From the NCBI RefSeq assembly GCF_016802725.1, contig NC_052677.1, positions 18,546,329-18,610,328 of the forward strand: a stretch of 64,000 nt of DNA. Direction: 5' to 3'. The stretch is from Solenopsis invicta. Its lineage: Eukaryota > Arthropoda > Insecta > Hymenoptera > Formicidae. The notes beneath the pieces were generated by a model. It worked only from the letters and a program-made list of their open reading frames with translations. It did no database searches and was not told the DNA's origin. Positions 11,696 through 25,052 of this stretch are shown in pieces (position 1 is the first letter of the stretch; every line of letters starts with the position of its first letter). Position numbers and translations under genes: made by a program.

Positions 11696-14325
11696 CACAC
11701 GTTAGTCGATAATTCTGTGCAGGATTCAATATATGTTCTTCGAACGTAAAAGGCTTCATCCGATGTACAAAATCGTTTTTACATATTTTATATTTTTTCA
11801 TTTCGAATAAATTGTATCAATTATTTTGAGACATGTTCCGGTCCAAGTTGAATACAGATCAATAGGATTTCAAGATTTGATCACCTTTGATCTTTCGATT
11901 GGTAACGCTGGCTTTTAAAATATCACCTTTACAACGTAACTCGTTCTCCTTGTGAGGCTTAATTGTAATTGCGGATAGCTTTAACTAATATTTATGCGAA
12001 TAGTTGGTGGAGCGGCAGTCATTTGGAGCTAGCTAAACTAATGCGTTGCGTTACGCTCGATAATCCGATAAATGCGATTGCGAATCGCAATTTATGCGTC
12101 GCGTGCACGCTCGCGTTTTAACGATCACGCGTCGAAAACAAGAAGTGTCGATCAAATCCCCCTCCGCCGCTCTCGTCGGCTACACCACGTGCGAACGGCT
12201 AATCACGCACCACTCCTGGAACTCGCCGTATCGCGGGTGCGAAAATTACTGTAATCGAAGCCGCGACAGAAAAAGGGCTGTGTAAGTGCCATACTTTCGG
12301 AAAATTGTTTCTTCAACGGCGAGAATTCTATACCAAAAGGTCGGGAGAGGCTGATACGCGTGAAACGGGCGCGCGCTTGTTGTGAATATTTATACGCCTC
12401 TTAAATTATTTATGAAGTGGAAAGCAAACGTGCCGACGTTAAACGGTGCTTTTCTTTCGCTACTGCCCGGGATAAGTAAGAAATTTTTCGGAAAGATGGT
12501 TGTTTCCACGTACGCGAAAACTTTATTTTTGAAAGTCGTAAAATTGCCATGGCGCGCGGCGCTACCGCGGCCGCAGAAAATCGATTTCGCCGTATCACGT
12601 GCAGAGTGACTTCTCTCTCTTTTTCTCTCTCTCTCTCTCCCTCCCCCCCCTCTCTCTCCACCGAGACAACATCGAACAAGCCCTTTGCCATTAATAAATT
12701 TACTTAACGAATAATCGAGCGAGGATCGAGGCTGCACCGGTACTGTCTTCGAATATATACGACGACTTTTGTATTCCTGGATCCGGCGTATATATTCGTG
12801 GTCGTGTATATAAAGGATCCTAGGGGAAAAAATTGAAACATTACTCACGCGGCACTATTGTTCTCTCCCTTTTCGTGCGTTCCCACATGCAAATGGTTAG
12901 AGTTCTCCGTCCGCCGGTGTATTTCACGTTGAATTTCATGCTGAAGCGCTCTCGATGTAGCTTATCTATTATCTGTGCTGAGAATCTCTTTCGTTCCGAT
13001 AATGGGCCAGTCTAATGGCATTTGATTCTAATTGACTTATCGGTACAACAAGATCGTGGTTTTCCAGTTTTTGATTTGGAAATTATTTACTTTACCGCGT
13101 TGCGGTTCACTTACGGAAAGTAAACGGTTTACAAAATTATCAAATATCTTCCTCAGATTTCAGTTTATGAATGCTTATCTGTTTTTATCAACGCGAAGCT
13201 ATTACTTCATCCAATTTACTTTGATGAGATAATACTTTAATGTGCGGGTAATTCCGGAACTGTTCTTCATAAATAGAATCAATTATTCTTTGTTTAAAGT
13301 TTCAATTAAGCAACTTCTATCGAATTTTATGTAAATCCTACACATAGTTTACAACATTAAACCAATTTATAGCCAAGCTATAAATAAAAATCCATTTGAT
13401 TTTCATTTGGTACATTGTTATTTCCGTACCTACATCGATTTGAAATTTAATTGGTCTTTTAAACGTATCTTTTAAACTTAACTATGTTTTATAACTGAAA
13501 ACTATAACGCCACCATTTTTCTTCATTTAACCTTCGACATCTGTGACATAAAATTCTTATGGGACAAAAATTGCATGTTAACACGTGATATTTAAGTTGT
13601 ATTCTCTCGTAAAAAAAAAAGAGAAAAGTGCAAAATAGGTAGCAGCGCTTAACGAGACTTTACGGTCACATAACACATTGATACTCGAGGTCCACGAGAT
13701 ACGGAATTTCAGACAGAGAGGGAGGAGAGGTAAATCGACGATTAAACTTTGTACGTGGCAGTCTCATCGCTTAGGATTTAACTCGGTAATAATAACGTCG
13801 CCCGAGTCCAGGGTCCCGAAAGTTAACGACGATGTTACGCGTCTACAAACGGAACGATCCCGTCGCTCGCTCGTTTTAAAATTAATCGACCGACCGATGT
13901 TCATTGGGAAACGACCGAACTTCCGGACAACGTTCTCGGATAGACACTTTCGGAGAATTCCCCGGAGAGAAATGAAGGAGATACGGAGGAACGGCGTGAC
14001 GTGAAACGAGCGACCGAGTAGAATCGTTCAAATTTTCATCAACAACGCCGGGGAGAGAAAGAAGGAGAGATTGTCGGCGTACTTTCCGAAAGTTCGCTTT
14101 CGCCTCGCTCGGTTGGATGCTGCGCCCCGAACAGCGTCAAGGAGTGCACGCAACGAATCTTCATGTCCGCAGCTATCGCGTTTCCCCTTCATAACATCCC
14201 CTAGCATTTGTCTTCATTTCTTGCGCCACTCTAAACGACGGTACGTAGTTATGATTTAAAGCCGTAGTTCTGCGGTGAAGGTGAAGAAGAACCAGAGTCG
14301 CGGGTAAAGCGAGCTTGCGTCGTTG

Positions 14326-14334
14326 TCGACGTCG

Positions 14335-14368
<34 letters not shown>
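14326..14368 (+). repeat. (CGA)n microsatellite in a CpG-rich block
   Basis: The CGA/GAC tract starts with a mirrored GTCGAC core and ends in GGCGGTGGCGG. It sits in the GC-rich stretch 13650-14980. A donor-like CAG|GTAGAC follows at 14466. Confidence 0.95.
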
Positions 14369-15740
14369 CGGTGGCGGCAAGGACAAGGGGTTGCTTGTGT
14401 TAGCGACGAATCGTGAAAACCGGCGTGAGCGTTCTCTCCCGTTGTAACGTCAGGTGCGACGGGCAGGTAGACGGGTAATTAGATTATCGCGTGACGCGCG
14501 AGTCGCGGCAAAAAGTGGGAATTTTTGATCGGGCTAGAACGTCGCCTGTGCGTTCCGTCTTGATAATCACGAATTACCAACTCGCGTTCGACCACCAGTC
14601 GCGAGTACAAAAATGCCGTTTATCTACGATCTCTTTGCAAGACCGTTGCGAGAGACGACGGCAGGACTCACGGGAACACGATCAGCCGTTTCATCCCCCG
14701 GCACGGATAGATCCCTATCTCGCGGCGGCTTCGCCTTTGAGACGTTTCTCGCGCGTGGCGCGAGTTAGCGAGAGCGGGTGTCGTTTAATGCACCCGGGAA
14801 TCTCGTCGCTGTTATCATACTCGGAGCGCTGTTTACAACTTTCCAGTCACGACATGCCTTATTATCGCTGGGTACCGGGTGATTCCGTATGCCGCCTATC
14901 GCGCGCTCTGCTTCGCGAGAAAATAACAACCGACACGTAATCTCGTGCATGACACCACGCCTGCTGCCGCTCGAGCGTTAATAAATGCATCGTATGCAGT
15001 GTACGACTGTTGTTAAGTCGCGATCAGCCTTCTTCCCCAGCATGCATGAAGATTGTTGCAAGAAAAAAAGCGACAAGTTTCGTAGATTTATAAAAAAAAG
15101 GGGAAATTTGAGCAAGCGCGAACAAACGCGAATGACTTGCTTGCTGCAGCCACTACTTACTGACGATGCCGTTTGCACCTATGGCGAGGCACACGTTCCT
15201 TCGTGTTTATTCGCGCGCCTTTGCTCGGTTTGAATCGATTTCGTACATCGTTGGCTGTTACACTAATTATTATACTTAAAAATGCTAAATTCTGGAGCCC
15301 TGGATCTCACATCTATTGTAAACCTTTATTATCCCAATTTATAAACTTTTATCATATACGATTTATTTTACATATTAAGTTTATAATTTTATGCATCAAA
15401 TTTTATAGCTGTTAACATGATTTTTATGTTATTTATTTTTTAATCGAGTTATTTGTGCGAATGGATATTTGTGTAAATTAAATGAAAATGAAAATTGAAT
15501 TTGTGTTATAGTCGCGATGTAAATATAACATTGTAATTAGGTAAATAAATTGTTTTGCAATCATTGTTATTGCGACCAGTGTTATTGTTTTGTAACCGTT
15601 GATATTGCATTAAAATATCAAATTGTACGATTAAATTCTTTTTGAACTCCTAAACTTAAATTTTATGTGCATTTTAATTCACACTTTTTAGACATAAATT
15701 TCTAAATCAATCTGTTTATATTTAATAATTAGATCTCTTA

Positions 15741-16373
15741 CACAGAGTTTTTTCTGTAACTCGATCATTTAAAAATATATCAAAGAGAAAAGTTTGTTTC
15801 GAGGAGCACATATTAGACAGCTTTTTTCCGTGCTTACTACTTTACGAGATTTCGATATCGTCAACGTTTTCTTTAATGAGATGGTAACGTTTTCATTAAC
15901 GTAGTAATGTAGTTCGTAAAGAAACAAATGTAACTATACGATATTATTGATTTTAAGTCGATCTTAAACTTAAAAACTATAAATTTAAGTGAAATTGAAA
16001 CGTAGAGGAGAGTTGCCAAATGTGTACACTTGAGCTATTTTTTATTTCGCATTTGGTGCTGTTTGCAAAATTCGAAATTATAACTTGATATTTTAGACAT
16101 CTATTATTACATGTTAAACACCTTTCCTTGTATTAACAAATTAATTTGTTATAAGCTTTTCTGCAACATACTGCAAAAGGTACAATTTAGAAAACCGATT
16201 GCCTAATTTCTTATTTATTTTCTGTTTTTATTTCTAAATGCTGCTTACATGAAATAAAAATGTAAAATATTAAATAGGTATGCATTTAGCAACTTTTCTT
16301 TACATCGAGAGATCCAAATGAATCAAGTAAGACGTTTTTCTTTAAATGATCGAGTTACGGGAAATACTCTGTA
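15741..16373. mobile_element. 633-bp non-autonomous DNA transposon, ~36-bp TIRs
   Basis: The left end CACAGAGTTTTTTCTGTAAC continues into TCGATCATTTAAA. The right end read on the minus strand, TACAGAGTATTTCCCGTAAC, continues into the same TCGATCATTTAAA. TA lies outside both ends. The interior is AT-rich, with no ORF of note, so any transposase would act in trans. The TIR and TA target suggest Tc1/mariner. Confidence 0.7.
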
Positions 16374-18399
16374 TACGTGATGCGATTATTTTTAAATATA
16401 TTTTAATTAACAAGTGACTGCAAATATAATGTAGGTTTTATATTTAAGCAATATTTAATTTTAGTTATAAATTTTACAGCTATTTAATGAGTCGTATATA
16501 CAATAAGTGATACTTCAATTCAATATCAATTGCATTACCAACAATTACTTTAATGCAATATGAATGGTTGAAAAAACGATTTATTTATCTCATCACACAA
16601 TGTTACATTTACTTCGCGGCTGAATAAATATTTTCATTTAATTGATATAAATATCTTTTAGCACGACTAACTCGGTTCGACGTAAAAACAATATTACCCG
16701 CTATTCAATGATTACCCGGGGAAAGTGAATTTCTCCAGTTAAGAAACTAATGGAGATTACAAATGTGCATCCGGATAAACGACGAGACGAGATAGCGTGA
16801 AATAATCTTAGCGTAGGTTTCGCGTCAGCAACAGCGCGATTTTTTGCGAATCGTCCTTAGCGTTTCTGCGAGGAGTGCTGTACTTAACGTAGTATTAAAG
16901 GCCCGATAACATGATGCTCGTCGGAAAGTTGTGACGCCATTAAGATAATCTCTCGCGGTAGTATTATGCGATGCCGCAGAAGCAGAACGACAGGGGTTGG
17001 GACGCATCGCGCAGGAAAAGGGAGGCGTAGGCAAAAGAGTATAACGAGAAAAAGCGAGAGGATAACGGCAAAGAAAGTCCGATTATGAAGCGACTGACTG
17101 GCTCCTCTCTCTCTGAGAGAATCTGCAAGGGGATATATTATAATTAGTAATAAAATATAAAATGTCGAAAACGTTATTTTGTTCTGGTTTAATCTTGAAA
17201 ATTATATTAGCTCATAGATTTATTTGATTAGCACTTGCTGTTTATAGACGTCAATAATAAAAAAAATAAAAAATAAAAAAAAGATATCAAACATCAGAAA
17301 TCTAATAAAAACAGAAAGATCGTTTATTTAGCTGTACTCAATTCTGTAATCAAATGGCTTTAAATTTAGCTGTTAAATGAGGTGCAATTTAATGAGGTGT
17401 GCAGTCGCGTGAGCCTTGGTCTTTAAAATTTAACTCAGCAGCGATAATATGAGATTTAACGTATCTTAGCAAGAGAGACATTATTACTCTTTAATTACAT
17501 TTTTAACAAACTTGTGATTTATTTTATAAAGGAATAGTTTTACAAAATTGTATTATACCATATATGTTGTACAATGTTAAGAAAAAAAATATTTTGTATT
17601 TTCAATAAAATTCTGTCAATTATAATTGAGATGCAGTGTTATATCTTATATTTTACACCATCTCATACATCAAAGCTATTTTGTATAACATTGCTATTGA
17701 TAGGTTAATATGCTTTCTTCTATTCTTGGTCGGCAAAACTTAAATGGCAAACAAGAGAATTAACTTATCCATTCTGCTTCAATTTGCAGTAAGACAGGTA
17801 GGAAATAAATAGAAAAAAGAACAAGGATAATTGAACGCCTTGCGTGAGAGACGAAGTAGGTCAGGAAAAATCGAAAAAAAGATTAAATTATACTGTTTGC
17901 AGTACAATCCTTTACATAATCCGAGGTTTACTCACGGGCAACACACTCACGAGTTAACAAACGGCGTATTGGTAAAACATCTCATTGGAAGGAAGAGCCA
18001 GTTTCTGACGTGAGAGATTGATATAAAATTAGTTGGTTAAAAGCTAAGTTAAAAGTTATCGCGCGCAATGTATTACAGCTCGAAAAACAAGTATTAGCGG
18101 CGCGTGATTCGCAGTTGTATAATTGAAGTATAAGAGAAATCTTTACTTGCGCTGGAGATTTAATCTGTTACTATAGAAAACACGGACGCGATATTGTCGT
18201 TTTATCAAGTCGAGAAAATCTCATATCGGGAATTGTCCGCTGCCGAATGAATTATACGGTGCGGGGTTGAGGATAATGAAAGAGATACGCGAATCGAATT
18301 ATCCGCGAGCGAAATCGATGCAATTAACACTTAAATGGCATTTGCTGGTTATCGTATCTGTTAAAAAGAAATTGAGATCGATTTCATGGATTCATCTCC

Positions 18400-18404
<5 letters not shown>

Positions 18405-18461
<57 letters not shown>
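18405..18461 (+). repeat. (TA)n microsatellite
   Basis: About 28 TA units form an uninterrupted tract, 30 bp before a MITE copy. Confidence 0.95.
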
Positions 18462-18466
<5 letters not shown>

Positions 18467-18491
18467 GTATAAAATGTCCTCTGCATTTGCG

Positions 18492-18689
18492 CACTGGGAG
18501 AAAAATTATTAAATTTTAATAAATATTCGAATAGTACTAAATGTAAATATATATTTATTTAGTACAAAAAAGTACTAATTTAATTTAGATATCATTTTTT
18601 TATGAAATAAATATTTACGTCCCGTGAGTAAATGTTAGTATTATTTGAATAAATATTTATTAAAATTTAGGAATTTTTTTTCTCTCAAT
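18492..18689. mobile_element. MITE, family shared with the copy at 48784-48998 (copy 1)
   Basis: The left arm holds GAGAAAAATTATTAAATTTTAA and the right arm reads as its near inverse, with AAATATTTATTAAAATTTAG before a TTTCTCTC end. The interior has the palindromic pair around TTAGTAC and TATATTTATTTAGTAC. It aligns along nearly its whole length with 48784-48998, including the interior segment TTTAGATATCATTTTT. It lies 30 bp after a long TA tract. No ORF. Confidence 0.75.
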
Positions 18690-18895
18690 ATACATATGTA
18701 CATACGTATGAGCTCTATTTCAAAATGCTTTATATAATGCATGTATCTACGGATAAAAAAAAAGGATGGTCATTTAGAAAATATACCGCATATAAAACCT
18801 TTAATTTAATCCATATATCACAATATGGATTGAGTCTGTATCTGTCCCAATAAAAGGAACGTCTGATTATACTTAATGACCAGACGATTTCTCTT

Positions 18896-18921
18896 AGCGA
18901 GACAGTTTCAGTTGTCTCGCT
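18896..18921 (+). other. 9-bp hairpin followed by T-rich run
   Basis: AGCGAGACA and TGTCTCGCT pair perfectly around an 8-nt loop and are followed by GTTTTATTA. A weaker GTCTG/CAGAC hairpin lies just upstream, from 18861. The shape resembles a bacterial terminator, but the context is eukaryotic, so no such role is assigned. Confidence 0.35.
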
Positions 18922-20699
18922 GTTTTATTAAACATGTTAAAATGCCCTAATTTTTGACAAAGGATTCCGTTGCCAAGTACTTAATAAATCATTTTAAATT
19001 GTGATGATGGACCTAATATAATAAATAATAACAATTTTGTCCGCACCATTTATTCTGTGTAAAAAATTACTTGATTTTATAACGAGTTATTGATTGATCA
19101 TGAAACATTCTTCGTATGACTAAAAGTAGTATTATATTTCAATAACGTTTCGATGACAATTCAAGTAGAGATGGTTAATTAAGTATTTTAATTAGCAATC
19201 CTTTAATTAGAAATACCCAAATCGGACAAACGCATTTGAACATGTATACGTACATGCATTATTGATGTAAGTATAGGTAAAATGTCAATACGAGCCGAAA
19301 CGCCAATGTTGGGATATGCAACGCACACACAATGCATGCATATAACATTACTGTTTCTGACGAAGCTGGTAATGATTTTAACAAGTATTTTGTCAGGAAT
19401 AGCAATACCCTGCATATGTACGCATACATTATGCTGGGGTAATATATTGTTCAGAGTTCAGTAATATGGAAATATCGTGTGCCGCAATTGTGTACTTATA
19501 GTGAACGCAGCAAAATGTAATAAGCTCATTTATCGCGCATGGTATATCTGCCTTCGGACATAGTAATATAGACGATATGGCATGGATCGCATAAATTTTT
19601 CTTAAAACGAAAAACATTGTCAGCTGCGCGCACTGGCAATTTTACGAAACACAATTGTTTAAGTCAAGTGAAACGTCTGTAATTGTCTGGAAGAAATTAA
19701 ATCATTCTTGACGGAAACGTGTATCAAATTATCGAATTTTGCACGAATGACAGTTTTATTAATTATCGACCATTAATCAATAATTGCAGACGTAGAATCT
19801 AATCGACTGCTATGTGATTGCTAACTGTTTATCCTATAGGAAAGACCAAATATTCGCACGAAGCATTAACAATGCAGAACGTCAATCAAAATGGAATCAG
19901 GACGTGGCCGTAATATGCAACTTTAAAATAAACCCTAAAGCGTATGTCTGATGCATTTTATTTTGTTATCGGATATTCAATCATTTTACTTGCGTTAAAA
20001 TCATGAACATTTATTTGTACTCTTACAAAATAATTTATCCAAGTATGACATATAATTCCCTCTTTTGATTTTAATATATAATTCTCGCATTGGCATTTAT
20101 TGTGCAAAAAGCAAAATTGATTTTTGAGGGAGTAAAAAGTGTTAAACCACCGACGTAGATCGAATAACAAATCGATCGAATCGGCCGGGCGATAAATCGA
20201 GCTTTCCTCATCGAGTTGACGACTCTCGACCTCAATTAGCACTCGATCTTTGTTTTTTGTTCGGTACAAAGGTGCGCCGGCTTCAAAAGAATATCATGTT
20301 TCTAACGCATGCCGATAATTACATGCGCACGCCAGTCCGAGCACTTTAATGGTTTGTTGCCTGTTGAAAATTAATTATTTTACGGCAGAAGCTGGTTGAG
20401 CTGCTGCTGGTGCCGTGTCGGTGAGTGTATCGAAATACCTGTAGGGCGGCAGGCAGGCTTATCCGGCTGGCGGAAGGAAGAGTAAGGGGACAATGTGTGG
20501 TAGGCAGGGTGAGAATCGTCCGGGGGTAGTGTGTAGTTGACGCTTTATCGGAAGAGCGCTTTTGTTAGAAAGTCAATACCTGTGAAGAGACCTGGGCGCT
20601 CACTTCCTGATACGCTCGCGTTAAAGAGTACACTTTAGAGCACGCATAAAGCTCGTGTGATTTTTCTGGCGGAAATGCTCTCTTTGGGGAAAATTGCAA

Positions 20700-20749
20700 A
20701 CGTCGCTCCTCTCGAACGCCTAAGGATGACATTGAGTTAGGAGCGACGT
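20700..20749. other. 50-nt GC-rich hairpin
   Basis: ACGTCGCTCCT (20700-20710) is perfectly complementary to AGGAGCGACGT (20739-20749). The 28-nt interior allows a few more pairs. It could be a small foldback sequence; a function is not evident. Confidence 0.4.
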
Positions 20750-21522
20750 GAAAGTTTAATCGTTCAATTATCGATTTGACAATGAGTGAAAATCACCGAG
20801 CCCATTTGTCGTTCTTTTTTTACGATGACAATTTGTAAGAAAAACGACGCGCGTATTAAATTGACTCAGCACGAAACATCCTTCGATTGACCTCTTCGGT
20901 GAGGTATATGTCACGTTTCGTTCTTGATATCTCAGTGACCGTTCTCAACAAAATCAAACGAATAAATCACAGCTGTCAGCCACTGAGATATTTGCCCGCT
21001 GATGCATTATGTATTTTCTGATACCGATTCAATTTCGAAAAAAATATTCTGCTGAAGGATTGCTGTAAGAGGGATTGTGTCCCGCTATTGGATCTTTCAC
21101 CGGCAATATCGCGTATTTTAAATTCGCCGATGAGCGCTCGTTATTTAAATTTCTCAACGAATATCACTGCCAAGAACGCTTTACGACGTAAATACATCAT
21201 TCACTGTAATACGTTGGCCATTCATCCGCAGTATTGCGTGATTACGTCGCAATTGAATAAAGCACATAATCATTGGCCATTCGGTTTTATGAAGTTTAAA
21301 TGAAGTAATTGCTGATTCCATATCTCTCTCTCGTTTTTCTGTTGCTCAGTAACAGCATATTTCTCTCCAGCGACTTAAAAGAAATATTTATCACAATCAT
21401 AAATTTTTTCATGTACCTTTGGACATGCAGTTTTACGCAACAAGTGCATAGTATCATCGCGTATTTTTATGGAAAATTTATTTTAATAATTTATAATTAT
21501 CTATTTGTTTAATTATGTGTAT

Positions 21523-21553
21523 GTGTGTGTACACACACACACACACACACACA
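21523..21553 (+). repeat. GT/CA palindromic microsatellite
   Basis: A short TGTGTGTGTAC run switches to a CA tract, forming an inverted dinucleotide repeat at the junction. Confidence 0.9.
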
Positions 21554-21669
21554 AACTAATATATTATTTTTAATAATATCAAGATTTTAATGTTATTATT
21601 AATAACATCTATATATATTGATTTTAATAATATTAAAATCTTGATATTATTAAAAATAATATATTGGTT
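21554..21669. repeat. long inverted repeat (foldback), 44-bp arms
   Basis: Left arm 21554-21597 and right arm 21626-21669 match inverted with two or three mismatches, through AATATATTATTTTTAATAAT and ATCAAGATTTTAAT. A diverged third copy of the right arm follows at about 21682-21718. It abuts the CA tract at 21523-21553. It may be a MITE that inserted next to a microsatellite. Confidence 0.6.
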
Positions 21670-22929
21670 AATGTATTGTATAACATTAAAACCTTGAATT
21701 ATATAAAAATAATACATGTGTCAATAATAAATATTAACATATGTTTATTTTTAATATTAGATTTAAAAATATAGAGAAAAGCAGGAGTAATATATGAAAT
21801 ACTCGTTTTTAATTGATATTATTTTGATATAAATACATATTAAGATAATAAAAAATGCATATTCTAATTTGCACGGAACATTCGAAAAAAATGTATTAAT
21901 ATCTAATTAATAAAAGTCCTCAAAATTCAATTCCATCTTTAATATTGACAAAAAAGTAAATAGATGAAAATGAGGAGTCTTAAAAATATAATACAATACA
22001 ATATGGAATACAGGTCAAATTTTAGAAACAGTAATAAATAACACAATAAATGAAGCGCAAATAGTTTATATTATATCTTTGCATTTGCAGTACAATAGCG
22101 CTAGGAAATAACATTACTGCATTGGATATGGATAATAAAAAACATAAAATTAAATCTTAAATTATTATACAAAATAAATATTATCATCTGAAATAAATAA
22201 TATTATTCAAAATAGGATAAAAAAATAATTATATATTTTTATATGTATTCTGAAATGCTGATTTACAGAAAATAAAAATTATTGCACTTGAAAAATAAAT
22301 TAAATGTATAAAAAATTGTGTAGGATATCATTTTTTATGAAAAAAGATGGCAAATGTAAATATTTTAATTATATTCCGTATTTTCTACTTTAAGTATTCC
22401 ATAATTCCGTCTACACGAAATGTTATCTCATCAGTCTATTTCATATTACCTGCTTTTATCACATGCATATATTTTTTAAATGGTTATTCTGTATCAAATA
22501 TCTATTAAACGGCCAATAAAACTGTTCGAATTGGCTTACTTGTGACGTTTACTTTTAATTACAATCTACCTTATGACTTTGCCTCTTTTATTGCTACCGA
22601 TCTCTAGTTGAAAAAGTGCTCCGGGGTGTCGTCGTACGCGAAACAAGCACACCTCCCTTACCCGGCATTAAGCACTGTCGCCGTAGATGCTAATTTAAAT
22701 ACGACAAGAATTCCAGATTTCCTCGTGGAGGGTAAGAGTAGAGCCACTTTACTACCTAATACATAGGGAATGCAGATACGTATCGGACAGTACGACGAGG
22801 AGGCAGCGACGCGCAGGGGGGAGGGAGACGGAGAGGCAATTGTTTTTGTCGTGGGGGCAACGGAAGCTGGTGGCTGGTAGGTGCGAGAAAGAGGAACGAG
22901 CGAAGGATAGGAGAGGGTAGAGAGACGAT

Positions 22930-22946
22930 CGAGAGCGAGAAAGAGA

Positions 22947-22977
<31 letters not shown>

Positions 22978-22980
22978 GGA
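22930..22980 (+). repeat. (GA)n microsatellite
   Basis: An AGAGAAAGAGAAAG run grades into pure GA. It lies in a purine-rich stretch from 22790. Confidence 0.9.
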
Positions 22981-24945
22981 GTGAATGAGAAAACGGGGGT
23001 GGATTCGGTTACGCAGCGCTACTGCGGCCGATCCGGGAAACTCGGACGGGGTTGGTCCGAAAGCTCTCTCAGTCGCGGGCAAGCCGCCACGTAGTGATAA
23101 CACCCTATATATCGCGGGCAACTTAAATCCGGTTCGCGTCTCACGACTAGAATCCGATTCTGATAAGAGCGTAAGTTCGTTAGTGAGAGCACAGGCGTCT
23201 TAATTAAATTCATCAATCAGCATGCGAAGATAACATTGTGTTTAACAGACTATGGAAAGTTGAATGCAGGATCCACGTGGTGGATCGGAAGATTTGCATT
23301 ATTGGTGCTTTCTTCCGGAAGTTGCATCGTCCGAATGCGAGTGTCGCCCATTTTATATTCGCTCAGATTTTCTCGTTTTACGATTAATTTTTTTCGGTAA
23401 CGATTTCATGTGCGAAACGAATAAAATGCAAGCGCTCGTGAAATTTAGGACGTGTCGCGGTTTTGGTACCCGGGAGCTGACACTTGGTCGCTGGCCATCC
23501 GGCGGCGCGGCGCAGCTACAATCGCGACTAACGAGAAACCACTCTCTTATTTGCACCGTCGTTATACCATTGTCAGAATACCACGATTCCGTGCCACACT
23601 ATTATCTCCGGCTATTAAAGTACAAACGTGCATACATTCGTATCGTAACCTCGCCGGCCTCGGGCTTGATTATACTTGCGTTTGTGGCTTTCACAACTCA
23701 TACATATATTTGAATAAAAAAATAATATAACGTTTTTATAAATATTAATATCTCGACTGTCCCAAATATTTGATGCATATGAAGAATATTGCAATATTCG
23801 GTCTACTCTTCTAATTAAATTTAAAAAAAAGAATTTAAGAGCAAACGTGATTTCGATGCATCATGAGAAATATTAAATTAATAGAATTATATTAGAAAAA
23901 TCCAAATATTTTTCCTTATTTTTTTTTTTACTTTCCGCAAAAATCTAAATGGCATTAAAGATAAGAGTGATTGAAGAAATCGAAAAGGCGTAACAGTGAC
24001 AAAGAGTGAGGCGTGACGGATTTCCCTAGACCCGTAGATTTCCTTTGAGCTGATCGCGTTAATGATATAGTGGCTTGGTTTTTGGCAACCGTATGAGCGG
24101 TTAGTTTCCAGTTGACCGTGCGAAAAGGTAGTTACGAACTTTATGATTACACCGCACGAGAGGATTGCTTCATTCGTCGATTACATGCAAGCCCGCACTT
24201 CGCAGACATAATTCGCAAAGTGTTGTAACGAGGGGCGGATTGCGTGCAACAATATCGCGTATCTTGTTTTCAGAATCAGTTTTATACGCGTGAAGAATTT
24301 ATTTGAATCATCGTTCTTTGCCAAATCCCGATGGTAACGGCTTCTCTTATTTGATTGCGGATTATTAGGAAAGCTTTTAGCGGAGCTGCAAGCAAGCTTA
24401 TTAATTTACGCTATGGCTTTATCTATTTACTTATCTTATTACTAATAAGTTGATAAAAATAATTTTTACGCGAAGAGTAAAAAGTTAGTAGACCTATCAT
24501 TCGGAACGTTTGGGTCAGTTCCAATTTCTGGCAATTGTGGGCGTTGCGGATAAAAAGGGGGTCAACCAACGCAAAGTGCAATAGCGTGGCGCGACGAATG
24601 AGAAAGATTTCGCATCGCGCGACGTGCCTGCAACAGTCGTTAAATATTCATGACAACCGGACGGTCAGATTTGCAGGTGGCTAAATTATTTATGATCTTT
24701 TACGTAATTGTGTATAACAATAAAGCGAAAGTTCTGTTGCAACAACGTTAAATACGACGATTGTGAAATATTTATGCAAAATTTATTTGTCCGTTTCGCC
24801 GTGCATTCCTTTTATAATGGAACTTGCCATGAATAAAATATCTGCCGAATTATCTGCAATTATCATTGAAGTACGCTTTTCATCGAACAAATTGAGTTGA
24901 AGCTCTACGGACTAAAGTTACTGAATTAAAATGTCACTAAGAACC

Positions 24946-25052
24946 AACACAAGATAGTCGCGTGTACATAAAAATTTACCGTATCAAAATTAAACATTGA
25001 TGTTGAATTTCGATATAATAAATTTGCATGTACATACGCATTATCTTGTGTT
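24946..25052. mobile_element. 107-bp foldback element, AACACAAGATA ends
   Basis: The left end AACACAAGATA and the right end TATCTTGTGTT are perfect inverted copies. The arms continue through GTGTACAT/ATGTACAT and ACATTGATGTT/AACATCAATGT to the middle, so nearly the whole element is one imperfect hairpin. It may be a MITE or a remnant of one. No flanking duplication is obvious. Confidence 0.6.

Larger units (their letters stand above)
8980..15740. other. no gene recognised
   Basis: AT-rich DNA alternates with CpG-rich blocks at 9700-9980, 10880-11400, 12000-12660 and 13650-14980. The last block is the largest and holds the CGA tract. Such blocks may be regulatory or untranslated exons; I see no start, splice and coding pattern that supports a gene. 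Confidence 0.45.
16374..20699. other. no gene seen, apart from the repeats listed
   Basis: A short GC-richer patch lies at 16680-17130. The rest is AT-rich with A-runs (17255-17300). Confidence 0.5.
20750..24945. other. no gene recognised
   Basis: It includes an AT-rich desert at 21500-22560 and a CpG-rich block at 22600-23650. A 149-codon plus-strand ORF at 23264 overlaps another frame of 92 codons and has no recognisable domain. Confidence 0.45.

Noticed and set aside
14491..14940. 149-codon plus-strand ORF near a CGA tract
   Set aside because: Low-stop CpG-rich sequence and no recognisable protein features.
18267..18512. 81-codon ORF with an isoleucine-tyrosine repeat
   Set aside because: The repeat is the translated TA microsatellite.
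18896..18930. Bacterial-type terminator suggesting an endosymbiont insertion
   Set aside because: There is no bacterial gene or composition nearby; a chance hairpin before a T-run is more likely.
23264..23713. 149-codon plus-strand ORF
   Set aside because: Overlapping 92-codon ORF in another frame, no family resemblance, and no splice or start evidence.
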